64,000 nucleotides of DNA from CAYZHM01 sp964478225 (GTDB lineage Bacteria > Pseudomonadota > Alphaproteobacteria > Micavibrionales > Micavibrionaceae). Position numbers and translations under genes: made by a program. Positions 7,846 through 15,148 of the stretch are shown one piece after another. The stretch lies in assembly GCA_964478225.1 (NCBI GenBank), contig CAYZHM010000003.1, positions 62,001 to 126,000 on the forward strand, read 5' to 3'. Below the pieces are notes generated by a model, which saw nothing but the letters and a program-made list of their open reading frames with translations, searched no databases and was not told where the DNA came from. Numbering within the stretch: the stretch's first letter is position 1; each line of letters begins with the position of its first letter.

Positions 7846-9411
7846 ATGAGCACAGATCAAGATTGGTGGCGCGGTGCCGTTATATATCAAATCTACCCCC
7901 GCAGCTTTGCGGGCCAAAGCGAACATGGTACGGGCACCCTCAAGGGCATAACCGAAAAAATGCCTTACATCGCAGACCTCGGCGTAGACGCCATCTGGAT
8001 ATCACCTTTCTTTAAATCTCCAGGCAAAGATTACGGTTATGACGTTTCAGATTATCGCGCAGTTGACCCTATGTTTGGTACCAACAAAGATTTTGAAGAT
8101 CTTATTGGAGCAGCCCACGCAGCAGGACTAAAAGTCATCACCGATTACGTCCTCAATCACACATCCGACCAACACGAATGGTTTTTAGAAAGCCGAAGCA
8201 GTAGAACAAATCCAAAAGCCGATTGGTATGTCTGGGCCGATCCCAAACCCGACGGCAGCCCGCCCAACAATTGGGCTGCGCATTTCGGCGGCGATTCATG
8301 GACATGGTGCGAAGAACGTGGTCAATATTACTTCCATAATTTCCTGGCCGAACAACCAGACCTCAATCTATACAATCACGACGTCCGCAAAGAAATATTC
8401 AATATCGCAGAATATTGGATGGAACGCGGCGTAGACGGATTCCGCCTCGACGCCGCTGCACATCTCTTTCATGACTTACTACTCCGCGACAACCCGCCGC
8501 GCACAAAACCCATAAAAGGCGCCTTTGGTGCAGGCCAAGCTCCTACACAGTTCAACAGCCAAATCCACAAATACGATATTCGCATTAGACCGGCCTTGGC
8601 TTTCTTGGAACAATTCCGCACTGTTCTCGATAAATTCGGCGCCATGAGCATCGCCGAAGTTGGCAGCGAACGCGGCGTCCGCCTCAGCGCCGAATACACA
8701 AACAGTGCCAAACGCCTTCACACAGCTTATAGCTTTGAGTTCATCTCTGCGAACGAAACCAAACCTTCGCTCATAAGAGACGTCATTAAAGCTTTCAACC
8801 AAAAAGAAAAATCCGCATGGCCATCCTGGGCATTTTCAAACCATGACTCCGTGCGCGTCGCCAGCCGCCTAAATCCCCGCGGCAATGGCTATGACCATGA
8901 TCCTCGCCTTTCGAAAATGCTCATCGCGCTTCTCGGTTCACTGCGCGGAACAAGCTTCATCTACCAAGGTGAAGAGTTGGGCTTGCCCGAAGCAAAAATC
9001 CCGCAGGACCGCGTTGTTGACCCTATGGGATTAAATCGCAAGCCTCCAGATCAGGGCCGCGATGGGGCACGCACCCCCATGCCATGGACAAACGAAAAGC
9101 CACAAAATTCATGGCTTCCGATGCCGGACAACCACCTGCCGCTCAACGTCGCAGCGCAGGAAAAAGACCCCTACTCTGTTTTGAATTTCACGCGCGAATT
9201 TTTACAATGGCGTAAAAACAACGAAGTTATAAAACTTGGCGATATAGTATTCAAACGCCATAAACCATCGCAACCAAATCTTCTCGAATTCACGCGCAGT
9301 CTTGGAGAACAATCTTTAACCTGCCGTTTTAATCTGGCTGCTCCTTATGATTTTCAGATTGAGGGGTTTCATCCTGCGTCTCTTCTCCCTCCTCCAGAAC
9401 CAACGGCGTAG
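7846..9411 (+). CDS. GH13 alpha-glucosidase / oligo-1,6-glucosidase-like
   Basis: 521-residue cytosolic glycoside hydrolase (no signal peptide). The (beta/alpha)8 barrel motifs are intact: DYVLNHTSDQH (region I), GFRLDAA with nucleophile D202 (region II), SIAEVGSE with acid/base E271 (region III) and FSNHDSVR with D334 (region IV). The N-terminus WWRGAVIYQIYPRSF is typical of alpha-glucosidase, trehalose synthase and sucrose-active members, so substrate preference is open. The C-terminal 28 codons overlap the convergent gene on the minus strand. Confidence 0.93.
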   Translation: MSTDQDWWRGAVIYQIYPRSFAGQSEHGTGTLKGITEKMPYIADLGVDAIWISPFFKSPGKDYGYDVSDYRAVDPMFGTNKDFEDLIGAAHAAGLKVITDYVLNHTSDQHEWFLESRSSRTNPKADWYVWADPKPDGSPPNNWAAHFGGDSWTWCEERGQYYFHNFLAEQPDLNLYNHDVRKEIFNIAEYWMERGVDGFRLDAAAHLFHDLLLRDNPPRTKPIKGAFGAGQAPTQFNSQIHKYDIRIRPALAFLEQFRTVLDKFGAMSIAEVGSERGVRLSAEYTNSAKRLHTAYSFEFISANETKPSLIRDVIKAFNQKEKSAWPSWAFSNHDSVRVASRLNPRGNGYDHDPRLSKMLIALLGSLRGTSFIYQGEELGLPEAKIPQDRVVDPMGLNRKPPDQGRDGARTPMPWTNEKPQNSWLPMPDNHLPLNVAAQEKDPYSVLNFTREFLQWRKNNEVIKLGDIVFKRHKPSQPNLLEFTRSLGEQSLTCRFNLAAPYDFQIEGFHPASLLPPPEPTA

Positions 9412-10108
9412 ACTCAAACGCCGCCTCATCCACCTGCAACGGCTTTTCTTTCGGACTTGCGCGTTTGGCGTCATCCTTAAGCCTTGCAGCTTCTCCGGCC
9501 TCCAACTCCAAAATTTTCGCGGCTTCAACCATCCGGTTTAAAATCGCCCGCAAAGTTCCGACCTTGTCCAACGGATCAGCCGTATCAAAACGCAACAAGG
9601 TTGTATCACCTTTAAAGACCAAGATAACCCAGCCATTTTTCACCCGGATCAACGTCATCAACGCCTCAATACGTTCAGACGTCAAATAATTCTCTAACGC
9701 GGCCGGCTTGTTTGAGAGGGCAATATAATCCTTTTTCCAGCCCTTATGATCAATTTTAACCTCTTCATTCAACTGCAATTCACGGGCGAACGAAACCATG
9801 CCGCCCGACGCCAGCGCGGCCTCAAAAGGCATTTTGCTGGAAAGTTGTATTTCAATAGCAGCCAACCTGCGGCTGCCGCGTCCATCCGGGGCCAGATGCT
9901 CACCCGTAAAAAGACTAACAGTATAGTCTTTGTAAGTTCCGTTCATTTCCGGTGATTTGGCAAAACCGCCATCTTTAAATCGCAAACTTTCCCCTTCGGA
10001 AAACTCACGCCATGCTTTTTTCTGACGGTAAAGAATGAGCATATTCCAGCCCATAAAATAAAGCAGCGTCAGCGCAAGACCGAGCCATACCAAAACCCAT
10101 ATATTCAT
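9329..10108 (-). CDS. Hypothetical membrane-anchored protein
   Basis: 259 residues. A single N-terminal transmembrane helix (about 5-27) is followed by a cytosolic-type alpha/beta region (about 40-200) and a Glu/Pro-rich disordered tail (EEGEETQDETPQSE). No family recognised. The last 83 bp overlap the end of the convergent GH13 gene, so the two 3' ends are coding on both strands. Start ATG at 10108 fits the membrane segment. Confidence 0.65.
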   Translation of the reverse strand: MNIWVLVWLGLALTLLYFMGWNMLILYRQKKAWREFSEGESLRFKDGGFAKSPEMNGTYKDYTVSLFTGEHLAPDGRGSRRLAAIEIQLSSKMPFEAALASGGMVSFARELQLNEEVKIDHKGWKKDYIALSNKPAALENYLTSERIEALMTLIRVKNGWVILVFKGDTTLLRFDTADPLDKVGTLRAILNRMVEAAKILELEAGEAARLKDDAKRASPKEKPLQVDEAAFESTPLVLEEGEETQDETPQSENHKEQPD

Positions 10109-10178
10109 AGATACATTTTACTGCCGTTACGGAATTTTGACCAGAGGCTCAGGTACACTCAACTTATTCAACCACAAC

Positions 10179-10484
10179 CTATTTGGTCACTTTCTCTTTA
10201 AAGACAGGCTCCATGCCCTTAACCTCTTCCTCAGGCATAGGTGTTGGCTGAGGTTCAGGCTCAGGTGCAGCAACCGCTTCAGGCTCATGATCATGCACGA
10301 CCGGTACAATTTTCAATTCCTTCTCTGGCATCATCTTCGCAAGAACATAAGCAACACCCGTTCCCGCTGTGCGCTCATTACCATAAGGAAACGCCGTCGT
10401 CCGTTGAAATTCCCATCCTTCGCCACAAGCAGCAAGGCCTAGCAGCAATGAAAACGCAACGAATCGTATTGAATTGTTAACCAT
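10179..10484 (-). CDS. Small lipoprotein, Pro/Glu-rich
   Basis: Starts at the ATG complementary to 10482-10484, preceded by AAGG with an 8-nt gap; a longer frame from 10508 has no such site. 101 residues: signal peptide with lipobox LAAC, then GEGWEFQRTTAFPYGNERT, then a Pro/Glu-rich stretch (EPEPQPTPMPEEE) ending in a lysine-rich tail. It should be lipidated at the Cys and anchored in a membrane. No known function. Confidence 0.7.
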   Translation of the reverse strand: MVNNSIRFVAFSLLLGLAACGEGWEFQRTTAFPYGNERTAGTGVAYVLAKMMPEKELKIVPVVHDHEPEAVAAPEPEPQPTPMPEEEVKGMEPVFKEKVTK

Positions 10485-10617
10485 AGGAATGGCCTTTCTT
10501 TCGCTCAAAAGTACATATGTGGAAAACGCAGTGGAAATAATGTGGATAAGGCAATGTTATAACCTCTCCTCATCATACTGTAAAGATGAAATTTAAAAAA
10601 GATATGCGAAGAAAAAC

Positions 10618-11175
10618 CTAAGCCGCTTCCGACTCGATAAAGTCTTTTTTCTTCAAACGATACAAAACATGTTTTGCAAGCGGGCTATCTTCCGGAAGCT
10701 TAGGATACATAAAATCACCCTTTTTATCATGCTTCATGCCCAGCTTCTCCATCACATGAATGGAACGGCGATTATCAAAGACTGCGTATGCCACAACCTC
10801 ATCAAGCCCCAACTCAGTAAACGCATAATGCAGGACAGCAAGCGCCGCTTCCGTAGCATACCCCTTGCCCCAACTCTCATAATCGAGACGCCATGCAATC
10901 TCAACCGCAGGCGCAAACGGCACCTCCAATTCGACATGCCCTAACCCAACAAAACCAATAAATTGTCCGGTTGCCTTAAGCTCGATCGCATAAAAACCAT
11001 AGCCGTACTTTTTAAAATGAGCCCGAAAACGCTGCACCAACTTCTCAGTATCCTTCTCATCCAGCCTGCGTGGAAAATACTCCATTATAAGATGGTCGCT
11101 ATTAATGCGCGCAAAGCCATCCAAATCCTCATCCTTCCACTCGCGCAGAATCATCCGTTCAGTTTCTATACTCAT
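10618..11175 (-). CDS. GNAT-family N-acetyltransferase, RimJ/RimL-like
   Basis: About 185 residues. MSIETERMILREW is the usual start of this subfamily and the ATG at 11175 has GGTG 6 nt upstream, so I prefer it to the ATG at 11199. The acetyl-CoA loop region is seen in ESWGKGYATEAALAV (Gly-rich V-motif form GxGxA), followed by NRRSIHVMEKLGM. Acetyl-CoA-dependent acetylation of a protein N-terminus or small amine is expected; the substrate is unknown. Stands alone, without operon partners. Confidence 0.85.
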   Translation of the reverse strand: MSIETERMILREWKDEDLDGFARINSDHLIMEYFPRRLDEKDTEKLVQRFRAHFKKYGYGFYAIELKATGQFIGFVGLGHVELEVPFAPAVEIAWRLDYESWGKGYATEAALAVLHYAFTELGLDEVVAYAVFDNRRSIHVMEKLGMKHDKKGDFMYPKLPEDSPLAKHVLYRLKKKDFIESEAA

Positions 11176-11271
11176 ATGCATCACCAATTTGAAAAACATG
11201 CGGAGGCTACCGCAGACTAGAAGTGTACAACAAAAAAGAAGGTTTTAAAACAGCGGTTTAAAATATTGTCT

Positions 11272-11904
11272 TTAGAAACGATCTTCAACATCTCTACGCA
11301 TGTCACGAAGCCCTTGCATAACGGTATCATTTTCCCGAACAAAGAACTCATGATAGCCGGAGCCGATCAAACCCTGCCATCCCGATTGATAACGGCAACG
11401 CTCGCGCTTGGTTTTGTATGCCACGCGTTCATCCGGACTAAATCGCAAACGATAACTCAGCATTGTGCCGTCAACCTTACCGCCGGCCATATTCAGCCCC
11501 TGTACATTGAAACCGAGCCGATTATCGCCCCATTCATAGGCCAGCAATGCTTTGCGATCAAACCGGTCATGCAATCTGCACTCCGTAGGCACTTTTTGTT
11601 GCTCAAAACCCAATTCCGGTGCGGCCTCAGCTGGCACATCCCACTTTTGCAATACACCAGCGCTGCCCGCGGCGGGTTCCACATCATAAACAGACGCTTC
11701 CGCAGGGGACACACGGCCCATTTCAACAGTTGTAATATCTTCTCTTGGAATCGGAGGCGGCGAAGGCGCAAAGGACATAAGCCGCGTATCATTACTACAG
11801 GCGCTCAAAAACCCACATGCCATGATACACACAGCAATTCTAAACTTTTTGTGTTTCGCCGCTATTGCGGTCGGAACACGGCTCTCCCAGCGAGTTTCCT
11901 CCAT
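11272..11904 (-). CDS. Hypothetical lipoprotein
   Basis: 210 residues from ATG 11904. A long basic n-region (KHKKFR) precedes the hydrophobic segment and the lipobox LSAC, so a lipid anchor is likely. A GTG at 11877, preceded by GGGAG, would give a more normal signal peptide and may be the true start. The mature part has Pro-rich sequence near the anchor, then a compact domain with Cys pairs (TECRLHDRF, RERCRYQSG). Family not recognised. Confidence 0.65.
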   Translation of the reverse strand: MEETRWESRVPTAIAAKHKKFRIAVCIMACGFLSACSNDTRLMSFAPSPPPIPREDITTVEMGRVSPAEASVYDVEPAAGSAGVLQKWDVPAEAAPELGFEQQKVPTECRLHDRFDRKALLAYEWGDNRLGFNVQGLNMAGGKVDGTMLSYRLRFSPDERVAYKTKRERCRYQSGWQGLIGSGYHEFFVRENDTVMQGLRDMRRDVEDRF

Positions 11905-12092
11905 ATTTTAATTGTAACATAAAGATTTTAATATCTGCAATTTTAGATAAATTTAAGCCAAATTAACAAAGAGAAATCAGAGACTTGAAAGAAAAAGCTC
12001 AGGCACCCCTGCGCAAGAAAATTACGTGGAAAATGGCGGATTACTTGGGATTAAGACCTTGCAATCATGACCTCGAATGCTACACTAAACCC

Positions 12093-12623
12093 ATGATCGC
12101 GAAAAAAGCCTTGGTGCTTCTCTGCTCCGCTCTCACCTTCACCGCTTCGTCCTACGCTCAAGCCGCCGACAGTAGCAATGATCTGCAAATCAGCCGAATC
12201 GGCGACCTTGAACTCAGTTGCGGTCAGCTCTCGGAAGAAGCCGTGAACATGCGCGACCTTATCTACAGCACGCAAGACATCAAAGACGACTCCAAGCTCA
12301 AAAGCCACGGCATCAGCGCCGCCGGCGCGCTCGGCTCGCTCCTCATCGGCACGGCAACAGGCGGCATAGGCCTCGCCGCAGCTGGCTTCCTGATGGAGCA
12401 AGGCGTTTCCAACACCGCAGACAAAGCCGAAGACATCCAGGATGTCGCACAACAACGCCGCTCGCTCATGATGGGGGTTTTCAACGCCAAGGGCTGCTAC
12501 GGCCCGATTGAGCACGCAATGCAAGACCCCATACCCTTTGATCCTCTGGAACGTCTCGCCGCCATCGAAGCCTCCGCGGGCAACGAACATATCCGCCCCA
12601 AGCGCAAGCGCTATAACGACTAA
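12093..12623 (+). CDS. Secreted protein with glycine-zipper segment
   Basis: I start at ATG 12093 because it opens a proper signal peptide (MIAKKALVLLCSALTF ... YAQAAD); the frame is open from 11985 but that extension is not signal-like. 176 residues. The mature protein contains a Gly/Ala-rich hydrophobic stretch (GALGSLLIGTATGGIGLAAAG) of glycine-zipper type that could insert in or associate with membrane, then a charged C-terminus ending in KRKRYND. No ribosome binding site is clear. Function unknown. Confidence 0.6.
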   Translation: MIAKKALVLLCSALTFTASSYAQAADSSNDLQISRIGDLELSCGQLSEEAVNMRDLIYSTQDIKDDSKLKSHGISAAGALGSLLIGTATGGIGLAAAGFLMEQGVSNTADKAEDIQDVAQQRRSLMMGVFNAKGCYGPIEHAMQDPIPFDPLERLAAIEASAGNEHIRPKRKRYND

Positions 12624-12638
12624 CAATCCTCTTAAAAT

Positions 12639-13073
12639 TTAACGATTCTCAATATCGCCCAGAAAATCCTGCATTTTGACCATGTCCATCGCATTGAACA
12701 TATCAAAATGCTTCTTCGCTGCCGCCGCCTGCGAACTCTCGCATCCATTCTTAAGATAAAACGCATTCAGCGCCTTTTCCTGGTCGGCTTGCTTCTTGCG
12801 GATGACCTGCTCAATCTGCGCCGGCGTAAGCCCCATCCCCATACTCATCATCTCCTCCGCCAGCGCGAGCATCGTTGCCTGCGCATTCTCGATGTAATTG
12901 GGATATTCAGTAATCGGCGCCTCACCGCAATGCTTAACCCACGCCGCACCCGATAGATTGCCATCAAACATAATATTAAGCCGCGACAACCGCTCGCTTA
13001 CTTGCTCCTCACCGGGCTGCGCCATCGCAACCCCTGGAACCAGTAACAATGCCAAAACAAGTATAGATCTCAT
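12639..13073 (-). CDS. Hypothetical secreted protein, 144 aa
   Basis: Start chosen at the ATG complementary to 13071-13073, with AGGA 8 nt upstream and an immediate signal peptide (MRSILVLALLLVPGVAMA). The open frame continues upstream to 13343 but that part is not coding-like and crosses the csp promoter region. The mature protein is helical, Met-rich (EEMMSMGMGL, NAMDMVKMQDF) and has two Cys (VKHCGEAP, NGCESSQ) that may pair in the periplasm. Convergent with the preceding secreted-protein gene, 15 nt apart. Confidence 0.7.
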   Translation of the reverse strand: MRSILVLALLLVPGVAMAQPGEEQVSERLSRLNIMFDGNLSGAAWVKHCGEAPITEYPNYIENAQATMLALAEEMMSMGMGLTPAQIEQVIRKKQADQEKALNAFYLKNGCESSQAAAAKKHFDMFNAMDMVKMQDFLGDIENR

Positions 13074-13341
13074 ACCCTTAATCCTATAACAATCGCCCCC
13101 ATTCGCGCCAGTTCTAAAACAAAAGCCCGAATTACCTTGACCCCAGGGCCGTAATCTGCGCTTAATGCGCCATAGTTTGATATTTACGACATACGACACG
13201 GCTTTTTTAAGACGGCCAAGTGAAAACGGGCCAGGAATTATCCCCTCAAAAGACTCGGTTTGATAGACGTTCATCAGGCACAAGAGCTTGGCGCACGGTT
13301 GCGCCCAGCACCAACCGAATTGCTTATAAAGGAGAAATTTC

Positions 13342-13548
13342 ATGGCAACCGGAACAGTAAAATGGTTTAACCCAACAAAAGGCTTCGGCTTTATTCAACC
13401 AGAAGACGGTGGCAAAGATGTGTTCGTTCACATCAGCGCAGTCGAAAAAGCAGGCATGCGCAGCCTGAACGAAGGCCAGAAAGTCGAATACGACCTTCAG
13501 ACCGACAAAGGCAAAGAAGCCGCAACAAACCTGCGCAACGCTGCTTGA
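13342..13548 (+). CDS. cspA: Cold-shock domain protein
   Basis: 68-residue single cold-shock domain: TGTVKWFNPTKGFGFIQPE carries RNP1 (KGFGFI) and DVFVHISAVE carries RNP2 (VFVHI). Binds single-stranded nucleic acid and RNA as an antitermination or RNA chaperone factor. AAAGGAG lies 8 nt upstream of the start. The 268 nt between this gene and the divergent secreted-protein gene hold no other ORF I can support and probably include a long leader. Downstream lies a long structured stretch ending in a strong terminator. Confidence 0.95.
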   Translation: MATGTVKWFNPTKGFGFIQPEDGGKDVFVHISAVEKAGMRSLNEGQKVEYDLQTDKGKEAATNLRNAA

Positions 13549-13756
13549 TGAATGACCGTATGACCCGTCGGCCGATAACGGCCGGCGATTACGGGAAAGG
13601 CACAGTCCACCCGCAGTCACCATCAATCCCCGCAACGCCCCAGGTCATGGAGAAATCCGCAACCGACGGGCAAAAAACTCTCGGCCTCTGGTCGAAGTAA
13701 CGCGGAGCAAGCAATTACAGCCAAAACGGCGTTCCCAAAAGGAGCGCCGTTTTTTG
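13549..13756 (+). ncRNA. Candidate structured RNA / long csp 3' untranslated region
   Basis: Non-coding stretch between the csp stop and a strong terminator. CGGCCG (13569-13574) and CGGCCG (13579-13584) form a stem over ATAA, extended by CCCGT (13564-13568) with ACGGG (13591-13595). The same CCCGTCGG (13564-13571) is exactly complementary to CCGACGGG at 13663-13670, giving two mutually exclusive structures. It matches no riboswitch, RNase P RNA, tmRNA, 6S or SRP RNA that I recognise. No plus-strand gene follows, so it is either a structured 3' UTR or an sRNA. Confidence 0.35.
13725..13756 (+). terminator. Intrinsic terminator after csp region
   Basis: AACGGCGTTCC (13725-13735) pairs with GGAGCGCCGTT (13741-13751) over loop CAAAA with a single non-Watson-Crick pair, followed by a T-run. 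Confidence 0.88.
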
Positions 13757-13772
13757 TTGCCCCGTCCGTTTA

Positions 13773-13808
13773 AAAACCGGACCCGAAAACCGGACCCGAA
13801 AACCGGAC
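13773..13808. repeat. 13-bp tandem repeat, 2.8 copies
   Basis: Unit AAAACCGGACCCG occurs twice in full and a third time as its first 10 bases, ending exactly where the coding region of the next minus-strand gene ends (stop at 13809). Each unit carries the palindrome CCGG. Confidence 0.85.
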
Positions 13809-14279
13809 TTAGTCCGAGGATTTTTTCATTTTCTTGCGCTGCCGCGGCGTCAAAAACTCCGCATCGCCCTGCCCGCCCGTCATCTTCAGCCGCTCAAAAA
13901 GCGTCTCCAGCGCGCACAGCAACATCTCCTGCGCCTTGTTCTCCCCGCCGCGCCGCGAAAACCCGCCTTCCTCAATCTTCTGATTAGCCAGCCGCCGCAA
14001 AATCGGCATCGGGATCATCATATAAATCAGGGTCTCATCCTCCGGCGTCCGCAGCTCATGCACCCAGTAATCCGCCTCCGTCCGGGCAATCCCCGAAGGC
14101 TGCTTATACGCCTCATATTCAAAGACAATATTGCCCTTCTCATGCCACTGCTTCCGCTCGGTCTTCATCTCAAATTTCTTGTGATTGAGAACAGCCACCA
14201 GCTTTTCTTCCGCCGCCCGGGCCGCACTGGCCTGCAGTTCAAAATCATACTCTGGACCATCATGATAATGCGCTGTCAT
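13809..14279 (-). CDS. PD-(D/E)XK nuclease-like protein
   Basis: 156 residues, start preceded by the very strong site AAGGAGGTG. The N-terminal two thirds have the look of PD-(D/E)XK endonuclease-like proteins: FEMKTERKQWHEKGNIVFEY supplies an E-x-K strand and a following E, and PSGIARTEADYWVHEL resembles a segment often found after the active site in phage and plasmid members. The acidic residue preceding E-x-K is not certain. C-terminus is basic (RQRKKMKK). It follows the Phd-like antitoxin gene by 54 nt on the same strand. Nuclease activity is inference. Confidence 0.55.
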   Translation of the reverse strand: MTAHYHDGPEYDFELQASAARAAEEKLVAVLNHKKFEMKTERKQWHEKGNIVFEYEAYKQPSGIARTEADYWVHELRTPEDETLIYMMIPMPILRRLANQKIEEGGFSRRGGENKAQEMLLCALETLFERLKMTGGQGDAEFLTPRQRKKMKKSSD

Positions 14280-14333
14280 TCACACCTCCTTATTACCGCA
14301 AACAACAAGTGTACCAAGCCTTGGCCACACAAT

Positions 14334-14534
14334 TCAAATTTCGGACTTTTTCGCTTGCCGCGCCGCCCAGCGCTTCTGGCTTTCATTGGTGATGTAAACG
14401 CCGATCGTGGTGCGATAGCGCTGCACCATCACCGCCCGGTACTCCCCGCGCTCCAGCATCCGCGTATATTTGGAAATATTGGTTTTAAAATCATGCAGCG
14501 AGGCGTAAATCACCCCCTCCGTATAAAGAGCCAT
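14334..14534 (-). CDS. Phd/YefM-like antitoxin-type protein, 66 aa
   Basis: Small protein with the Phd/YefM arrangement: ASLHDFKTNISKYTRMLERG (helix that binds DNA as a dimer), then AVMVQRYRTTIGVYIT, where the usual 'pVvItr.gkpvavl' strands sit. Basic C-terminus. AAGGAGG lies 4-5 nt before ATG. Antitoxins of this type normally pair with a Doc or YoeB toxin; none is adjacent. The only partner is the PD-(D/E)XK-like gene downstream. Either a solitary regulator or part of a non-standard pair. Confidence 0.55.
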   Translation of the reverse strand: MALYTEGVIYASLHDFKTNISKYTRMLERGEYRAVMVQRYRTTIGVYITNESQKRWAARQAKKSEI

Positions 14535-14596
14535 CCACCCTCCTTCAGGGTTTTTGACTCATTATAGGAATTTATTCTTATTTTGTCAAGAATAAC

Positions 14597-15148
14597 TTAG
14601 CGAAAATTGCACTCTTTGTGACACTCATCTCCTTTGCATTCACGAATAGGAGCCAAAAAAATTACATTTATCAATTTATCTTTTTCTAAACCACGACTTA
14701 TCTTTCCCGCCTGAATAAAAGATTCCCCAAACGCATTTTTAAGAAAGAATATAAAATCTCCCCTGTATAGTTCTTGACTAAAGCAACCTTCCTCCGGAGA
14801 CCCTATACGTGTAGAAGGCTGGCCTGGTAAAATTTGTCTACAATATGTGTTAGGGCCTACATTACAAAGTGGGAAATCTAATTCTATCAGTGTAAAAGGG
14901 TGAGTCCCATAATTAGAAACATAAAAGTCTTTGGTATCTTCATCATAAGTGATGCCGGCTATAGGAGTTAGATCAATCCTACTAAGTTGCTCACTAAGCC
15001 TTGTCTGATTATTCATGATCTTGCACTGAGATACTCCTATTGCAACTGCTGCCACAAAACCTAACAGAACAATTACGACCTCTATCCTTCTTAAATTTTT
15101 TTCATCAAAAAATTTTTTAAAACGATTGCATAATTTTTTATAAATCAT
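14597..15148 (-). CDS. Hypothetical membrane-anchored protein coupled to uvrB
   Basis: 183 residues. Basic N-terminus, one transmembrane helix (IEVVIVLLGFVAAVAIGVSQ, about 22-41), then an exported beta-rich domain with seven or eight Cys (for example PLCNVGPNTYCRQILPG and ECKGDECHKECNF) that suggest disulfides. Its ATG overlaps the uvrB stop as ATGA, so it is translationally coupled to uvrB, yet it is clearly more AT-rich than uvrB. No family recognised; likely a late arrival in the transcript. Confidence 0.65.
   Translation of the reverse strand: MIYKKLCNRFKKFFDEKNLRRIEVVIVLLGFVAAVAIGVSQCKIMNNQTRLSEQLSRIDLTPIAGITYDEDTKDFYVSNYGTHPFTLIELDFPLCNVGPNTYCRQILPGQPSTRIGSPEEGCFSQELYRGDFIFFLKNAFGESFIQAGKISRGLEKDKLINVIFLAPIRECKGDECHKECNFR

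Noticed and set aside
13074..13343. N-terminal extension of the 12639-13073 gene
   Set aside because: The frame is open but lacks coding character, and it would cross the promoter and leader of csp; the internal ATG opens a proper signal peptide with a ribosome binding site.
13564..13670. Cobalamin riboswitch-like CCCCGCAAC segment in the csp 3' region
   Set aside because: The segment resembles part of the B12 box, but the remaining conserved elements are missing and no downstream gene on that strand exists to be controlled.
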